Positions 1 to 6,164 of a DNA stretch of 6,198 nucleotides are shown in pieces. Made by a program: the position numbers and the translations under genes. Under the pieces are notes generated by a model that did no database searches, had not been told where the DNA came from, and saw nothing but the letters and a program-made list of their open reading frames with translations. This DNA comes from Muribaculum sp. (GTDB taxonomy: Bacteria > Bacillota > Clostridia > Lachnospirales > Lachnospiraceae), in the NCBI GenBank assembly GCA_023663505.1, contig JAMPHH010000096.1, positions 1 to 6,198 of the forward strand, read 5' to 3'. Position 1 is the first letter of the stretch. Each line of letters starts with the position of its first letter.

Positions 1-11
1 CCTCAAAGGGT

Positions 12-39
12 AATCCTTATAACAGCTTGACTAAGGATT
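12..39. repeat. 8-bp perfect inverted repeat
   Basis: AATCCTTA at 12-19 pairs with TAAGGATT at 32-39 across a 12-base loop. Only two pairs per arm are G:C and no T-run follows on either strand, so a classical terminator is unlikely. It could be a weak hairpin or a binding site; its role is unknown. Confidence 0.35.
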
Positions 40-101
40 TGTCAATCACCTTTTTACAAATGCAAAAAGGGATAAGATTTGCTTGCCTTAAGTATAACAC
101 A

Positions 102-236
102 TCAGCAAAGCCATCGCAATAAACACTCATATTTTTTAATGTCTTCCAAAAGCTCAATACATGAAGCATACACTCCCATTGCTGTTCTGAATATATTTGT
201 GGAACTGCTGACAAACGCAACAATTCCACAAACCAT
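102..236 (-). CDS. Possible 44-codon ORF downstream of the M23 gene (doubtful)
   Basis: An ATG preceded by CAAGG at eight bases opens a 44-codon frame (MVCGIVAFVSSS... to ...ECLLRWLC). The frame is open upstream as far as base 308, inside the end of the M23 gene, but contains no earlier ATG, GTG or TTG. I do not recognise the product. It overlaps a second open frame (229-17, GTG start, 70 codons) with no ribosome binding site; at most one can be real. Both could be chance, or remains of a decayed gene, since the region is AT-rich and lacks a strong start signal. Confidence 0.15.
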   Translation of the reverse strand: MVCGIVAFVSSSTNIFRTAMGVYASCIELLEDIKKYECLLRWLC

Positions 237-295
237 ATAATCAGCCTTGACTACTATTCCAAGCCATGTCCTTCCAAAGCATCTGAAATGCTCTC

Positions 296-1423
296 CTACA
301 TATTTCCTTCATAAGCTTCTTCCTCTGACAATGTTCCTGTTATCCGTTCCTGCTTCTCCTCTGGCTGCTTTATTTCTGGAGACTGCGCCTCATACTCCTC
401 CACCGCAGGGTCTCGCATCCCCGTTGTCCGCACCCATTCCTTCGTACCCTCCACCTTCTCCGCGGGCTGCGTGTGCTTCGCCAGAAACCTCGTCAGCGGA
501 TACACGTCAATCCAGATCTCGTTGTCGCTCTCCTTCTGGGACTCGTCAAAAATCAGCTCCAACCCCCAATGCAAATGCGTTACTTCTATATTATTGACAT
601 TCTCCTTGGTGGAATAACCCGTGTGCCCCATATATCCGATCACGTCTCCCGCCGTGACAATGCTGCCCTCCTCCACATTCTCCGCAAAGGGATAGTTCTG
701 GCGAAGATGCGCGTAATAATAGTAACGCTTGCCGTCCAGACTGCGGATGCCCACGCGCCAGCCGCCGTACTGGTTCCAGCCCAGTGCCTCCACCCTGCCG
801 GATTCGATCGCCATGATGGGAGTCCCCGTGAGCCCCATCATGTCATGCCCCAGATGCTTTCTCTTGTAGCCGTAGCTCCTGCTGACGCCAAAATCGTCAA
901 AATGAGAATAGTCAAATCCCCTCGCCAGCGGAAAATACGCCTTTAAACCATACTTGTGCTCCCAATTCACGTGTCCGTTCTCGTCCTGCACCTGCAACTC
1001 GTATTCGCCCACCATACCTCCCAGAACCGCCGTGTATGCCTCCTTATAATAGGCATAATATTTCAGATCCGACACAAGCTCCTCCATCACAGCCTCTCCC
1101 GCTGAAAGCTTCTGCGCCGTCTCATTCAGAATGCTCATCGCCTTTTTGTCAAACTCTCCGCCCGTCCGCGCCGCCGTGTACGCCAAAAGCTCCACCCAAT
1201 GCACCTCATGCTCCGTCCCATGAGTCTCCACATCCCAATCGTAAGCCCGACAAAGCGCCTCATAGGACACGGTAAAATCCACCCATTTGATATAATCCTG
1301 CCCCGTGGCAGCCGTCTCCACCCGATGGTCTCGTCCCTCCCACAACAAAGCAAGCACTGCCAGAGCAATTACCCCTCCCAACAGTGCTTGTCGCAATCTA
1401 CTTATACGCATGTACTCACCCAC
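296..1423 (-). CDS. M23 family zinc metallopeptidase, membrane-anchored or secreted
   Basis: A predicted peptidoglycan endopeptidase of the M23 (lysostaphin/LytM) family. An N-terminal hydrophobic segment (~11-28, after basic RISRLRQ) is a signal anchor or signal peptide, so the rest lies outside the membrane. Residues ~41-142 are a helical domain of unknown role. The M23 core spans ~160-315: HLGHD gives zinc ligands His190 and Asp194, YYYYAHL gives His239, and THLHWG gives His283 and ligand His285, so the active site looks intact. The tail (~318-375) is acidic and low-complexity, probably flexible. The listed start is a GTG with only weak upstream purines. An ATG four codons later (base 1411) is preceded by GGGTGA at a short 4-base distance and gives a more ordinary signal sequence; either start is possible. 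It follows hpf by 48 bases with no visible terminator, suggesting an operon. Substrate and biological role cannot be told from sequence. Confidence 0.93.
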   Translation of the reverse strand: MGEYMRISRLRQALLGGVIALAVLALLWEGRDHRVETAATGQDYIKWVDFTVSYEALCRAYDWDVETHGTEHEVHWVELLAYTAARTGGEFDKKAMSILNETAQKLSAGEAVMEELVSDLKYYAYYKEAYTAVLGGMVGEYELQVQDENGHVNWEHKYGLKAYFPLARGFDYSHFDDFGVSRSYGYKRKHLGHDMMGLTGTPIMAIESGRVEALGWNQYGGWRVGIRSLDGKRYYYYAHLRQNYPFAENVEEGSIVTAGDVIGYMGHTGYSTKENVNNIEVTHLHWGLELIFDESQKESDNEIWIDVYPLTRFLAKHTQPAEKVEGTKEWVRTTGMRDPAVEEYEAQSPEIKQPEEKQERITGTLSEEEAYEGNM

Positions 1424-1471
1424 ACAGCTTCATTCATCTCATTCTATGTGGGGAACTGCAAAACTATGTGC

Positions 1472-1999
1472 TTAACTCTCCGGCTCAATCAATCCGTAGG
1501 TATCGCCCTTTCTCTTGTATACCACGTTCACCTGATCCGTCTCCGCGTTGCAGAACACGAAGAAATTGTGCCCGAGAAGCTCCATCTGTATGCAGGCGTC
1601 CTCCGGATACATGGGCTTGATATCGAACTTCTTGGTGCGCACAATCTTGATATCCTCTTCATCCATGTAATCGTTTTCCACATACATCTTGCTGAAATCG
1701 CCTGCCGCCTGCTGCTTGTCCACGATCTTATTCTTATATCTTTTCAGCTGCCGCTCGATGATCTCCTCCACCAGATCAATGGATACATACATATCGTTGC
1801 AGACCTGCTCAGAACGGATAATGCTGCCCTTCACGGGTATGGTAACTTCAATCTTCTGTCTCTCCTTCTCCACACTCAAGGTTACATGTACTTCTGTGTC
1901 GGGGTTAAAATACTTGTCCAGCTTGCCAAGCTTGTCCTCCACCGCGGATCTAAGACCCGGTGTTACGTCAATGTTTCTGCCTACAATTACAAATCTCAT
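1472..1999 (-). CDS. hpf: Long-form ribosome hibernation promoting factor
   Basis: This 175-residue protein is a long HPF (RaiA/YvyD type), which binds the 30S subunit and dimerises 70S ribosomes into inactive 100S particles in non-growing cells. Residues 1 to about 98 are the S30AE domain, with the usual MRFVIVGRNIDVTPGLR start and the basic helix ending ERQLKRYKNK. A charged linker (~99-122) leads to the C-terminal dimerisation domain, recognisable from FDIKPMYPEDACIQMELLGHNFFVF and the YGLIEP ending. Length is normal for the long form, and nothing is missing. The ATG is preceded by AAAGGGA with seven bases of spacing. A strong promoter lies about 35 bases upstream of the start. The M23 peptidase gene follows on the same strand after 48 bases and is probably cotranscribed. 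In many Clostridia secA lies near hpf; it is not seen here. Confidence 0.97.
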   Translation of the reverse strand: MRFVIVGRNIDVTPGLRSAVEDKLGKLDKYFNPDTEVHVTLSVEKERQKIEVTIPVKGSIIRSEQVCNDMYVSIDLVEEIIERQLKRYKNKIVDKQQAAGDFSKMYVENDYMDEEDIKIVRTKKFDIKPMYPEDACIQMELLGHNFFVFCNAETDQVNVVYKRKGDTYGLIEPES

Positions 2000-2006
2000 G
2001 CTATCA

Positions 2007-2013
2007 TCCCTTT
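2007..2013 (-). promoter_or_regulatory. Ribosome binding site of hpf
   Basis: On the minus strand AAAGGGA ends seven bases before the hpf ATG at 1999. It fixes that start, and the product begins exactly where HPF proteins normally begin. Confidence 0.75.
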
Positions 2014-2033
2014 CGGTAGTTTATTGTAGGTGC

Positions 2034-2063
2034 ATTATACCATATTTTGTGTACGTTATGCAA
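2034..2063 (-). promoter_or_regulatory. Extended -10 promoter of hpf
   Basis: On the minus strand TATAAT (2039-2034) is preceded by TGG, giving a TGnTATAAT extended -10. An 18-base spacer separates it from TTGCAT (2063-2058), a partial -35. Transcription would start near 2027, leaving a leader of roughly 27 bases. An AATTTCACAAATT element lies directly upstream of the -35 (2065-2077), a position suited to a regulator. Confidence 0.75.
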
Positions 2064-2064
2064 C

Positions 2065-2162
2065 AATTTCACAAATTATTTCCATCTTTTTGACATTGGG
2101 CTTGTCAATAGAAATTTTGTCGATTTGCGGCGATTTGTGAAATTTTAGGAGAACTTCACAAA
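2065..2162. promoter_or_regulatory. Three TTCACAAA/TTTGTGAA elements upstream of hpf
   Basis: AATTTCACAAAT at 2065-2076 is a perfect 12-bp inverted match to ATTTGTGAAATT at 2133-2144. A third copy, TTCACAAA at 2155-2162, faces the second across a 13-base gap (TTTGTGAA 2134-2141). The half-site resembles that of the redox repressor Rex (TTGTGA...TCACAA), but the spacing is not the usual compact 18-bp operator. The elements lie just upstream of the hpf -35, so a regulatory role is plausible; the protein that binds is unknown. Confidence 0.4.
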
Positions 2163-2214
2163 ACATAAGTTTTGCTTGACAGGTATCGTCAACCCCTTTT
2201 TTCAAACAGAAAAC

Positions 2215-2311
2215 GGTGGATAATGTGTATAACTTGGTGTATAAGTGCCTTACATCTGCTTTTTGGGACGCCAAAATGTGGATAAGTTTTTAACTGCTTT
2301 AATTTTCCACC
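2215..2311. promoter_or_regulatory. Cluster of DnaA-box-like 9-mers
   Basis: The DnaA box consensus TTWTNCACA reads TGTGNAWAA on the plus strand. Full matches are TGTGTATAA (2224-2232) and TGTGGATAA (2277-2285). One-mismatch matches are GGTGGATAA (2215-2223, abutting the next box), GGTGTATAA (2236-2244) and, in the opposite orientation, TTTTCCACC (2303-2311). Five sites in 97 bases, beside AT-rich DNA, look like a DnaA binding cluster. No dnaA or dnaN gene is in the window, so this may be a titration or regulatory cluster rather than the chromosome origin. Confidence 0.5.
2261..2276. repeat. Short hairpin between DnaA-like boxes
   Basis: TTTTGG (2261-2266) and CCAAAA (2271-2276) form a 6-bp stem with a GACG loop on the plus strand. 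It has only two G:C pairs and no following T-run on the minus strand, so it is a poor terminator for the large upstream gene. Confidence 0.25.
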
Positions 2312-2343
2312 TTTTTAAATACGGGTGTGTTTATATTTTTTGT

Positions 2344-2390
2344 GCAGTTTGTCCAAGGAAATATTTTGCAAGCAGTTTTTTAATATTTTG
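2344..2390. repeat. Paired direct repeats in AT-rich DNA
   Basis: GCAGTTT occurs at 2344-2350 and 2372-2378, and AATATTTTG at 2360-2368 and 2382-2390, giving two copies of a bipartite unit with different internal spacing. They lie between the end of the large gene and the DnaA-like boxes. They could be part of an unwinding or binding region, or chance in AT-rich sequence. Confidence 0.25.
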
Positions 2391-2425
2391 ACAATACCTC
2401 TTATTCGACAGAAAAACTTACCCCG

Positions 2426-5400
2426 CTATGAATTCGACCATCCAAATAACCCGCTCCAAAAATCCGCCAGACTTCTCACGTTCTTTGAAGCGATCTGAAA
2501 AGTGGCAATCTTGCTGCCGCCATAGGAGCGTCCCGTTCCGGTAATAATGGCTGTCGCTGTTCCCTTATTGACATTATTCACGTAGACTACCTTATATTGG
2601 TCGGAAGGCACCTCTACATAACCCTTGTCCCCCTTGAACTCCAGCTTCACCTTGGGCGTGATTGCCCTGCCCGTGTACTCCGATTTCTTTATGGCTTTGC
2701 CCGAAGCATCCACAAAGGTCACTCTCGCCTTGGACAGGTCTTGGTATAATTTCTTATTATATACCTTATAGGACGCTGCCACATATCCGTCCTGCCCATT
2801 GACAGACGAATAATTTCCCTTGAATACTATCTTGGCATATATAGTGGCGTATTCCTCGTCTGACCTCAGCGATATTTGATTGGCGCGTCCCTTGATCTCC
2901 TGAGTCATAGCTGCATCTTTATAGTATTTCACGGTATAATCTGTCTTCTTAAGCAAAGCTTTTGACACCATAATATAGGGAGTCGATTGATAAGCTCCTG
3001 CCTTCCCGGTATAGATTTTGTCCGGCATGATCACCTCCAATCCCGGGGTTGTATGACTCACCTCGGACGCATAGATTGAAAAGGTTCCCTTTAGCGCCGC
3101 GCTTCCTTTATAATTACCTATAAAGGATATGGTATACTTGGCAGTTGACTTTGCCGTGCTGACTTTCCTGTTACCGCTATAACTGATTCGATAATCCCTG
3201 CCCTCCTTTAATACCATCGCTCCATAGCTTACCGTTATATCCTTGCCGATTGTCACGCCCTTAGAGGAATACGGATAACCCGCTGTATTAATCCCCTTGA
3301 CACTGATTCCGCTTTTTACCGCAAGCGGACTGATCTTGTAGCTTTTCACCACCGTTCCGGTATACTCCCCCATGCCTATCACACTGAACTTTACCGTTCC
3401 CGCATCGGTCAGATTGCCGGAATAGATAACCTGATAATCTGTATTTTCCCGCAAAGCCTCTTTTGTGGAGCTGTCCAGCACGCTAAAGGAAAGCCTTTGC
3501 TCACTGCCATTGTACACCAGCTTCTCCGGTCCCAATGTCACGGAAAATTTCTTCATGGCACTTTTTTGCACCACCCTCACGGGAATTGTCCTGCTGCCGG
3601 TATAATTCCCCTTTCCGGTTACCCGCAGTTCCCCGTCCTCCGTGAATTTCTTTTGCGCGTCCTCGACAGTTATATCCTTTGAGGATAACTTCTCGCTCCG
3701 ATATACCAGCGACGGAACCGCCTTGCTCCCCGCTGCGACCAGCAGATTCCCCGCCGCCACGTCGCTGTCTCCGATATTCTTCGGTTGAATGTCAAATGTG
3801 GTATATGTGCTCCCCGAGAGATTATTCTTACCCGTCACGGTAATGCGTGGTTTGCTTTTCTCCGGCTTGGTAATAGACGCATCCTTATTGTTTGTGTATT
3901 TTACGGTATAATCTATCCCCGGGGTGAGAGCTTCACCATTATTTTCCACAATAATTTCTGGCGTGACTGCCTTACCCGTATAAACGAAGGAAACGTTCGG
4001 ATTCGCCAAGGTCACATGCAGGCCCTTCTTGGACGGCTCGACAGTCTCCCCCTTGCAAAGGTCACAAATTTTATCATTGTCTGCATCCGTGTGTGTCTCC
4101 CTCTGTTTTGTACCGCAGCCGTTGGCACAGACACTCATGTGTTCCGCATAATCGACATATTCATATGTACCGATAAAATTATGTCCCAAAGGCGCAGTCA
4201 TAACTTCCCTGCTGTCCGTAATCACATTATTGCACGCACTATCGGCAAACCACGCGCCGCAGGCACAGACATAATACGCCACATTGCCGTAATCGGTGCA
4301 GGTGGAGGGTTTCGCCGCCACGAGTGTGCCACTGTGCGTATGGGGAGCCTCCAATGTTTCAATAACCTCTACGAACACATTGTTCCCCGCCGCATCATAA
4401 GCATATATGTGTGTAGCGTACTTGCCATACTCATTGTTGTGATCGGAAATATTGACCCGAAACAAATAGGTATCCCCGTTTCGGGAGGTATAAGCGGGCC
4501 AAGGCTGCTGAAGGTCATCCTGACCGTTATTCAGCGTCCATGTGGGGAAGACCACGCTTGTCACCCCCACGTTATCCGTGACCGTGCAGGAAAGCGTGTA
4601 TCCTTCGCCATCCCGGTCCACCACCCTTGCGTCGGAAATCTTGGGCGGCTCGTTATCCACAGCGCCATCCAGCAAAGCATAGTTAGGGCGTATGTAGCCT
4701 ATGATCGGGCAGGCTTCATTGCTAATCTGGTAGAAATAATTGGTAGTGCTGGCCCTATACTGCACCTCCTGCGCCGTACCGTTGTTGCCTACCAGAGCAT
4801 AAACGGAGCCGTTTACCACATCAGCCACGAACCCTACCTGATTCATATACCCTGAGCCGGATTCATTCAAGATATAGATATCCCCTATCTGTGGCGTGAA
4901 GGTTGACTTCGTGACCGCCTGCGAGCCGTTTAGAGCCGCTTTGTCCTGATCGGTTATCCATTTGGTATCCGTATAATAATATCCCTTCGCGCCATAATTC
5001 TGTATCATATCCGTGCAAAATTCCGAAGCCTGTGTCTTTGCACTAAATAGCCCGTCTACCCCGACCTGCTTGCCGCAGAGCTTAAGGAACCATGTATTCC
5101 AGTCTCCGGAAGGAATATCTGTACATCCCGCCGCTTGGAATGTGCCGCGGTTATAGCCAACAAGCTGCTTTCCGTATGAGACGATGTTGGTCTGTGCCTG
5201 TGCGGAGGTGGTGGAGGACATGGCGGCGGGGAGGGTGAACGTGGGGGTGATACCGCTGCCATCTATGCTTGCATAATTAGGGCGAATAAAAGCTACAACA
5301 GGGCACTTACCACCTTTAACATTGCTAAGCTTATAATAATAGTTGCTTGAACTGTTTCTACATTCAACTTTATTTTTTTCCCACCCATTACTCCCATTAT

Positions 5401-5989
5401 TTCCCGCCACTATATGAATAGTACCATTCACAAAATCAGTTACAAATCCTACATGATTTCCAAATTTATAGCTATCGCTCTCACGCATAATATAAATATC
5501 GCCTGACTGAGGAGTAAAAGAGGCACTCATAACTGCCTGTGCACCAGCATCAGCCAATTTATCCTTAGCATACTGTGTAAGTTGAGAACTGTCTGTCAGA
5601 TAATACCCCTGTGCACCATACTTATTCAACATTTCTATACTAAAATTTTCAACATCATTGCTAGTACTGAATAAATTTCCAACACCAACCTGATTGCTGC
5701 ACAATCTCAAAAACCATACACACCATGCACCTTTAATTGTACCATCTCCCAGTATTGCGTTGTATGTATTTTTATCATAACCCTCCATACTTTTGGCATA
5801 AGCAACAATATTAGCTCTTGCCTCAGCCGCTGTATACGAACTCATAGAAGGCGGCAGCGAGCTTGCCGCTTCCACCTTGGACACTGTGGGCATAATCCCT
5901 GCACCCCACGGGCATTCTCCCAGAACCATCGCCATCACCAGCAGCATACTCACCGTCCGTTTCAACCATTTTTGAACTGTTTTTCTCAT
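2426..5989 (-). CDS. Secreted multidomain surface protein: active plus degenerate CHAP-like domains, GBS/Bsp-like repeat, Cys/His-rich linker, Ig-like repeats
   Basis: A 1187-residue exported protein, probably a peptidoglycan hydrolase (amidase or endopeptidase) or wall-binding protein. Residues 1-41 are a signal peptide: basic start (R2, K3, K7, K10, R11), hydrophobic 12-24, likely cleavage after VEA41. Residues ~50-241 form a CHAP/NlpC-P60-like domain with Cys90 (WCVWF), His179 (NHVGFV) and a GNN motif at 196-198, fitting a Cys-His-Asn triad. Residues ~256-442 repeat this domain, but Cys is Asn298 and His is Gln384. Residues ~447-545 resemble a GBS/Bsp-like repeat (HNNEYGKY...HIYAYDAAGN). 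Residues ~549-647 are rich in Cys and His. Residues ~656-1169 hold about six Ig-like repeats (YTGK, DYTVKY, GNYTGS). The end (SLADFWSGLFGWSNS) has no LPXTG, SLH or membrane anchor. The ATG is set by AGGAGG seven bases upstream. Family reading is by eye; exact substrate is unknown. Confidence 0.93.
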   Translation of the reverse strand: MRKTVQKWLKRTVSMLLVMAMVLGECPWGAGIMPTVSKVEAASSLPPSMSSYTAAEARANIVAYAKSMEGYDKNTYNAILGDGTIKGAWCVWFLRLCSNQVGVGNLFSTSNDVENFSIEMLNKYGAQGYYLTDSSQLTQYAKDKLADAGAQAVMSASFTPQSGDIYIMRESDSYKFGNHVGFVTDFVNGTIHIVAGNNGSNGWEKNKVECRNSSSNYYYKLSNVKGGKCPVVAFIRPNYASIDGSGITPTFTLPAAMSSTTSAQAQTNIVSYGKQLVGYNRGTFQAAGCTDIPSGDWNTWFLKLCGKQVGVDGLFSAKTQASEFCTDMIQNYGAKGYYYTDTKWITDQDKAALNGSQAVTKSTFTPQIGDIYILNESGSGYMNQVGFVADVVNGSVYALVGNNGTAQEVQYRASTTNYFYQISNEACPIIGYIRPNYALLDGAVDNEPPKISDARVVDRDGEGYTLSCTVTDNVGVTSVVFPTWTLNNGQDDLQQPWPAYTSRNGDTYLFRVNISDHNNEYGKYATHIYAYDAAGNNVFVEVIETLEAPHTHSGTLVAAKPSTCTDYGNVAYYVCACGAWFADSACNNVITDSREVMTAPLGHNFIGTYEYVDYAEHMSVCANGCGTKQRETHTDADNDKICDLCKGETVEPSKKGLHVTLANPNVSFVYTGKAVTPEIIVENNGEALTPGIDYTVKYTNNKDASITKPEKSKPRITVTGKNNLSGSTYTTFDIQPKNIGDSDVAAGNLLVAAGSKAVPSLVYRSEKLSSKDITVEDAQKKFTEDGELRVTGKGNYTGSRTIPVRVVQKSAMKKFSVTLGPEKLVYNGSEQRLSFSVLDSSTKEALRENTDYQVIYSGNLTDAGTVKFSVIGMGEYTGTVVKSYKISPLAVKSGISVKGINTAGYPYSSKGVTIGKDITVSYGAMVLKEGRDYRISYSGNRKVSTAKSTAKYTISFIGNYKGSAALKGTFSIYASEVSHTTPGLEVIMPDKIYTGKAGAYQSTPYIMVSKALLKKTDYTVKYYKDAAMTQEIKGRANQISLRSDEEYATIYAKIVFKGNYSSVNGQDGYVAASYKVYNKKLYQDLSKARVTFVDASGKAIKKSEYTGRAITPKVKLEFKGDKGYVEVPSDQYKVVYVNNVNKGTATAIITGTGRSYGGSKIATFQIASKNVRSLADFWSGLFGWSNS
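2483..4024 (-). repeat. Coding region of about six Ig-like repeats
   Basis: Residues ~656-1169 of the large protein contain about six units of 70-105 residues. The recurring pattern is YTGK or YNGS near the start, then DYTVKY, DYQVIY, DYRISY or QYKVVY, and finally G-NY-G (GKGNYTGS, GMGEYTGT, GNYKGS, GNYSSV) before a β-strand ending such as FDIQ, YKIS or FSIY. Unit two lacks the central DY motif. The copies are strongly diverged, so this is an old array rather than a recent expansion. β-sandwich stalk or adhesion modules are the likely function. Confidence 0.7.
4664..5842 (-). repeat. Tandem duplicated CHAP-like domain, second copy degenerate
   Basis: Residues ~50-241 and ~256-442 align along their whole length. 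Shared blocks include NIVAYAKSMEGY/NIVSYGKQLVGY, QVGVGNLFS/QVGVDGLFS, FTPQSGDIYIM/FTPQIGDIYIL, VGFVTDFVNGTI/VGFVADVVNGSV and IRPNYASIDG/IRPNYALLDG. Copy one keeps Cys90 and His179; copy two has Asn298 and Gln384 there. The non-catalytic Cys (97 and 305) and the GNN motif are kept in both, so copy two probably still folds. Confidence 0.8.
5281..5820. other. AT-rich island covering the intact CHAP-like domain
   Basis: By hand count this 540-bp stretch is about 37% G+C. The equivalent stretch of the second copy (4681-5220) is about 50%, and the 60-bp blocks on either side (5221-5280, 5821-5880) are about 58-60%. The edges fall close to the domain boundaries within one uninterrupted reading frame. 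Confidence 0.75.
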
Positions 5990-5996
5990 CTTGATT

Positions 5997-6002
5997 CCTC
6001 CT
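5997..6002 (-). promoter_or_regulatory. Consensus ribosome binding site of the large surface protein
   Basis: AGGAGG on the minus strand lies seven bases before the ATG at 5989. This is a full Shine-Dalgarno match at ideal spacing, and the product starts with a normal signal peptide. Confidence 0.9.
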
Positions 6003-6073
6003 CATCTCTGCCATAACCGCATGCATTTTTAACCTTCGTCTTCAAATTGTTGCAATTCACAACTATAAGTCAA

Positions 6074-6102
6074 ATTATAATACAAATAGTTGTATAATGC
6101 AA
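6074..6102 (-). promoter_or_regulatory. Candidate promoter of the large surface protein
   Basis: On the minus strand TTGCAT (6102-6097) and TATAAT (6079-6074) are 17 bases apart. A start near 6067 would give a leader of about 78 bases. The leader contains AATTG-TTG-CAATT (6045-6057), a small inverted repeat. The -35 hexamer is the same as that proposed for hpf. Confidence 0.6.
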
Positions 6103-6136
6103 CCCTATGTATCACATAACTATATAAACTATTAAG

Positions 6137-6164
6137 CATATAGAGTCTGCAAATAAAAAGTCAA
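6137..6164 (-). promoter_or_regulatory. Second, weaker candidate promoter of the large surface protein
   Basis: On the minus strand TTGACT (6164-6159) and TATATG (6142-6137) are 16 bases apart. The -35 is close to consensus, the -10 less so. It could be an upstream alternative to the promoter at 6074-6102. The region is very AT-rich, so chance matches are likely. Confidence 0.35.

Larger units (their letters stand above)
1..295. other. AT-rich region downstream of the M23 gene, no convincing gene
   Basis: This stretch holds two overlapping doubtful short frames on the minus strand (236-102 and 229-17) and an inverted repeat at 12-39. A 5-bp hairpin just past the M23 stop (AGCAT 278-282, ATGCT 288-292) has no T-tract and is too weak for an intrinsic terminator. 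No plus-strand gene is supported. Confidence 0.6.

Noticed and set aside
247..946. Plus-strand open frames of 116 and 157 codons
   Set aside because: Both run mostly opposite the M23 catalytic domain and have low-complexity Pro/Ser- or Arg/Val-rich translations typical of antisense frames.
1441..1471. Direct repeat CTATGTG between hpf and the M23 gene
   Set aside because: Only seven bases repeated once (1444-1450 and 1464-1470); too short to support a function. No hairpin forms here.
1199..2029. 276-codon plus-strand open frame
   Set aside because: It is antisense to all of hpf and the start of the M23 gene, both securely identified by family motifs; it is a shadow of their coding.
2056..2274. 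72-codon minus-strand open frame in the intergenic region
   Set aside because: It starts with TTG without a ribosome binding site and runs through the DnaA-like boxes and the operator-like repeats and overlaps the edge of the hpf promoter. Its composition is that of non-coding DNA.
2286..2425. Intrinsic terminator for the large surface gene
   Set aside because: No GC-rich stem followed by a T-run was found on the minus strand; the only small hairpin (2261-2276) has a weak stem and no T-run.
3785..4855. 356-codon plus-strand open frame
   Set aside because: It lies antisense to the large surface gene, whose domains and ribosome binding site are clear. The frame starts with TTG, lacks a ribosome binding site and has no recognisable motif.
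5056..5262. 68-codon minus-strand frame within the CHAP-like duplicate
   Set aside because: An out-of-frame shadow with a Pro/Ser-rich translation, inside the large gene.
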